DNA from: Bolinopsis microptera
Taxonomy: Eukaryota > Ctenophora > Tentaculata > Lobata > Bolinopsidae
Reading direction: 5' to 3'
Assembly (NCBI RefSeq): GCF_026151205.1
Contig: NC_087072.1
Location: 10,082,169-10,146,168, forward strand
DNA: 64,000 nucleotides
This document shows, piece after piece, positions 62,034 to 64,000 of this stretch. The translations under genes were made by a program, and so were the position numbers. Under the pieces are notes generated by a model that worked only from the letters and a program-made list of their open reading frames with translations, made no database searches and was not told the origin of the DNA. How positions within the stretch are numbered: position 1 is the first letter of the stretch; every line of letters starts with the position of its first letter.

Positions 62034-62400
62034 TGACAGGCTGAGCGCGGCCCAGTAATACTTCGACTAAATTTTAAATACTGTACGAGTTTAAGTGCCA
62101 TTTGTTTAACTGCGCAAATTTTATTCAAATTCAAATTTTGTCAAATAATCATCAAAAAATATTTAAATGTTGATTTAATAAATACGACGCGCCGTGCATA
62201 TAATTTTTGTTGGATGATACTCACTTAAATTTTTCCAAAGTAGCCCACTTAACTTTTTTCCTCGAGGCAAAGTTTTTCTTGAGGCAAATTGCTTCGAAGT
62301 ACGACTTACTGTGTGGCACTCATCCTATTTATGATCATTATCAGACTGGGGTCCCCAGCACAGGAGGGGCTAAGTGCAAAGAAACTGCTGCTCACTGCTT
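62034..62400 (-). repeat. Reverse-oriented copy of the 22.2-kb dispersed repeat
   Basis: 62034-62056 is the exact complement of 22234-22256 (23 bp), and GGTCCCCAG and a diverged form of the TTCTTCGAAGTAGC motif (near 62227) occur nearby as at 22 kb. Boundaries are not resolved. Confidence 0.5.
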
Positions 62401-63095
62401 CTACTTGGATTTTGGATTTTGATTTTAATACCGCTGATCTGATACTATCTACATTCTAATAAAGATGTATTTTTTGTAAACCTTGTAAACCTAGGAGATA
62501 AGGCAGAACCACTTCTTAACCACCATCTTAAATATTCTAAAGGAGGGCAGAGGAAAACCTCAAAAACGCTTCATCTGCTTCTTAGTAGTGTTTCAGACTA
62601 TGCATAACAGGATTGCAGTAACAGCAGTTTTGTAGATGCAAATTGTGGTAGGTGTTATTATAGCTATAGGTCTCCTTGTCCAAATCTTCCAGAGCTGCAG
62701 CCAGGTTGAATGCACCATTGGCAACAAGAATTGCGCCCGTTGTTTCGTTTTGGCGGACGCTAGATTTCCATTCACTATAACTTTAAGTATAAGCTCCAAT
62801 CAGCTCACCTCATAATAATAATATTGATAAATTATGCATTAAATAGGGGAAACATTTGAAATTCAATTCAAATGCAAGAAACTGTAAGCAAAAGTAAACT
62901 ATACTCAAGAACCATGCATGATTAAGTCTCCGGAGGTGTCTCAAAATCAGTAATAGAAACTGTGGATGGTTAAACTTGCACATGAAAGGGATCGGCTGAA
63001 AATTTTGGCATAGCTTCCGCTGTCCCCGAAGGATAAAACTGTCACGCAGTCCCTATCTAAAGCTGGGAATAGCCATACTGATTCGATACTTGTTC
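62401..63095. other. Gene-free stretch
   Basis: No gene, RNA or clear repeat is recognised. Confidence 0.4.
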
Positions 63096-63236
63096 AACGT
63101 TCCTTTTCTGGCAAGGAACCTGCCGACGCGTAGATTGCTCCTTTACCGGCAAGGAGTCTGCCGTTTAATGTTCCTTTACCCGCAAGGAACCTGCGGTTGA
63201 ATGTTCCTTTACCCGCAAGGATTATGGAACCTACGG
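63096..63236 (+). repeat. Short tandem repeat of about 33-38 bp, four units
   Basis: TCCTTTACCCGCAAGGA-like units start at 63101, 63139, 63172 and 63205 with drift between copies. Each unit has the small inverted pair TTCCTT...AAGGAA. They make part of a Pro/Gly-lacking open frame on the minus strand that I do not accept as a gene. Confidence 0.7.
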
Positions 63237-64000
63237 TTGGGGTGAGGTGTAAGAAATGTGGAGAAGAAAAAATGAATATGATAGTATAATACACTGTTGC
63301 CAGCTGACTCACCAGCAACAGTGCATGTCCAAAGGGGAGGCAGAGGGAGAGATACCACCAACAACCTGGGTGACAGGCCACCAACAGTGCACCCCACCTC
63401 TGTGGGTCTGAGGGCGACAAGTCCAAGAACCAGGTGTGACGGATGGCATCCAATCCCCTACCTCGGTGGTTAGCTTGAGAATGACAGGACAATGCCATTC
63501 TCCAGGCCAATCTGTTCAGTTACCAACTGACCCGGTTACCACAAGTGGAACTGTGGTTCGGTATTGAACTTAAACCAGGCTTTGTTCTCGGTTGGGCTGG
63601 GACGAACCAATTTCCCATCTTGAAACCTGCATATGGGAGTATGGGTCACGTGGCTAATGTTCAGAACTTATGAACACGCTAGATTAATAGATGCTAAAAT
63701 TAAGCCCCTATCGTCGAAAACGCTATTTTAGAAATTTACCAATATCCTCAAACTTCAATGAACGTGTCCATATACTAATATGACCCTTCGATGAATATTG
63801 AAACAGCTAGAAAAATAAGTCACAAACAACAAGGCTAAAAACCTGCACGCGCGCGGCTTTTTCGTTACATGGTAACGAACGGAAGGAACACGACATACTC
63901 AGACCCACCTACTGCTATCTCCAAAATCCACGTTTTTCTGCAAAAACCTCCATTCGTAACCTTTCACTATTGCCTTTTTACAAAAGGGTGTGAACGGAAA
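63237..64000. other. No accepted gene to the window end
   Basis: A 138-codon minus-strand frame (63094-63510) overlaps the tandem repeat and includes Cys/Trp-rich text. It resembles the conceptual translations that dispersed repeats often give, but I cannot assign it. Sequence beyond 63510 shows nothing identifiable. Confidence 0.4.

Noticed and set aside
63094-63510. 138-codon minus-strand frame
   Set aside because: Overlaps a short tandem repeat and looks like translation of a dispersed repeat; no domain.

Overview
The window is metazoan nuclear DNA. Its two recognisable host genes are split by GT-AG introns and encode animal-type proteins, and the rest is repeat-rich. The species cannot be named from the sequence. 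An invertebrate is likely, possibly an early-branching one such as a cnidarian, but that is only an impression from intron layout and repeat load. Nothing looks bacterial or viral.

Layout. 1-9167: no recognisable gene; the part nearest 9167 probably holds the CPEB 3' UTR. 9168-19691 (minus): a CPEB2/3/4-type (Orb2-like) cytoplasmic polyadenylation element-binding protein in eight exons, with a complete tandem RRM plus ZZ-type zinc-binding C-terminus. 19692-25633: intergenic DNA with small repeats and a 696-bp poly-G-ended inverted-repeat element. 25634-30264 (minus): a B55-type regulatory subunit of protein phosphatase 2A (PPP2R2-like) in at least nine exons, phase-consistent throughout; only the short initiating exon is missing. 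30455-33273: a TTAA-type foldback element and a perfect 205-bp direct repeat. 33274-49209: one non-LTR retrotransposon reverse transcriptase gene broken by later insertions.

The most striking structure is the nesting at 33-49 kb. The reverse transcriptase frame stops at 33644 and resumes in frame at 46681. The intervening 13,036 bp are bounded by an 8-bp target-site duplication and a roughly 25-bp imperfect terminal inverted repeat. Inside lie a second 5.3-kb inverted-repeat element filled with about 4 kb of purine-rich GGA repeat, a 124-bp satellite array, and three foldback insertions in that satellite. Two of those three have a TTAA duplication on both sides, and empty-site copies exist in neighbouring monomers. 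Further downstream the same reverse transcriptase carries an unidentified insertion of about 1.06 kb and a 117-bp insertion with a 15-bp duplication. A 273-bp hAT-like MITE lies just past its 3' end.

49.9-64 kb: diverged repeats, a 91-bp satellite of about 35 copies with a 911-bp (10-mer) higher-order period, a decayed BED/hAT transposase gene with recognisable exons, a diverged duplication carrying a possible conserved first exon, small hairpins and other repeats. No functional link between the two host genes is visible beyond both lying on the minus strand. CPEB acts on translation of CPE-bearing mRNAs and B55 targets PP2A to substrates.
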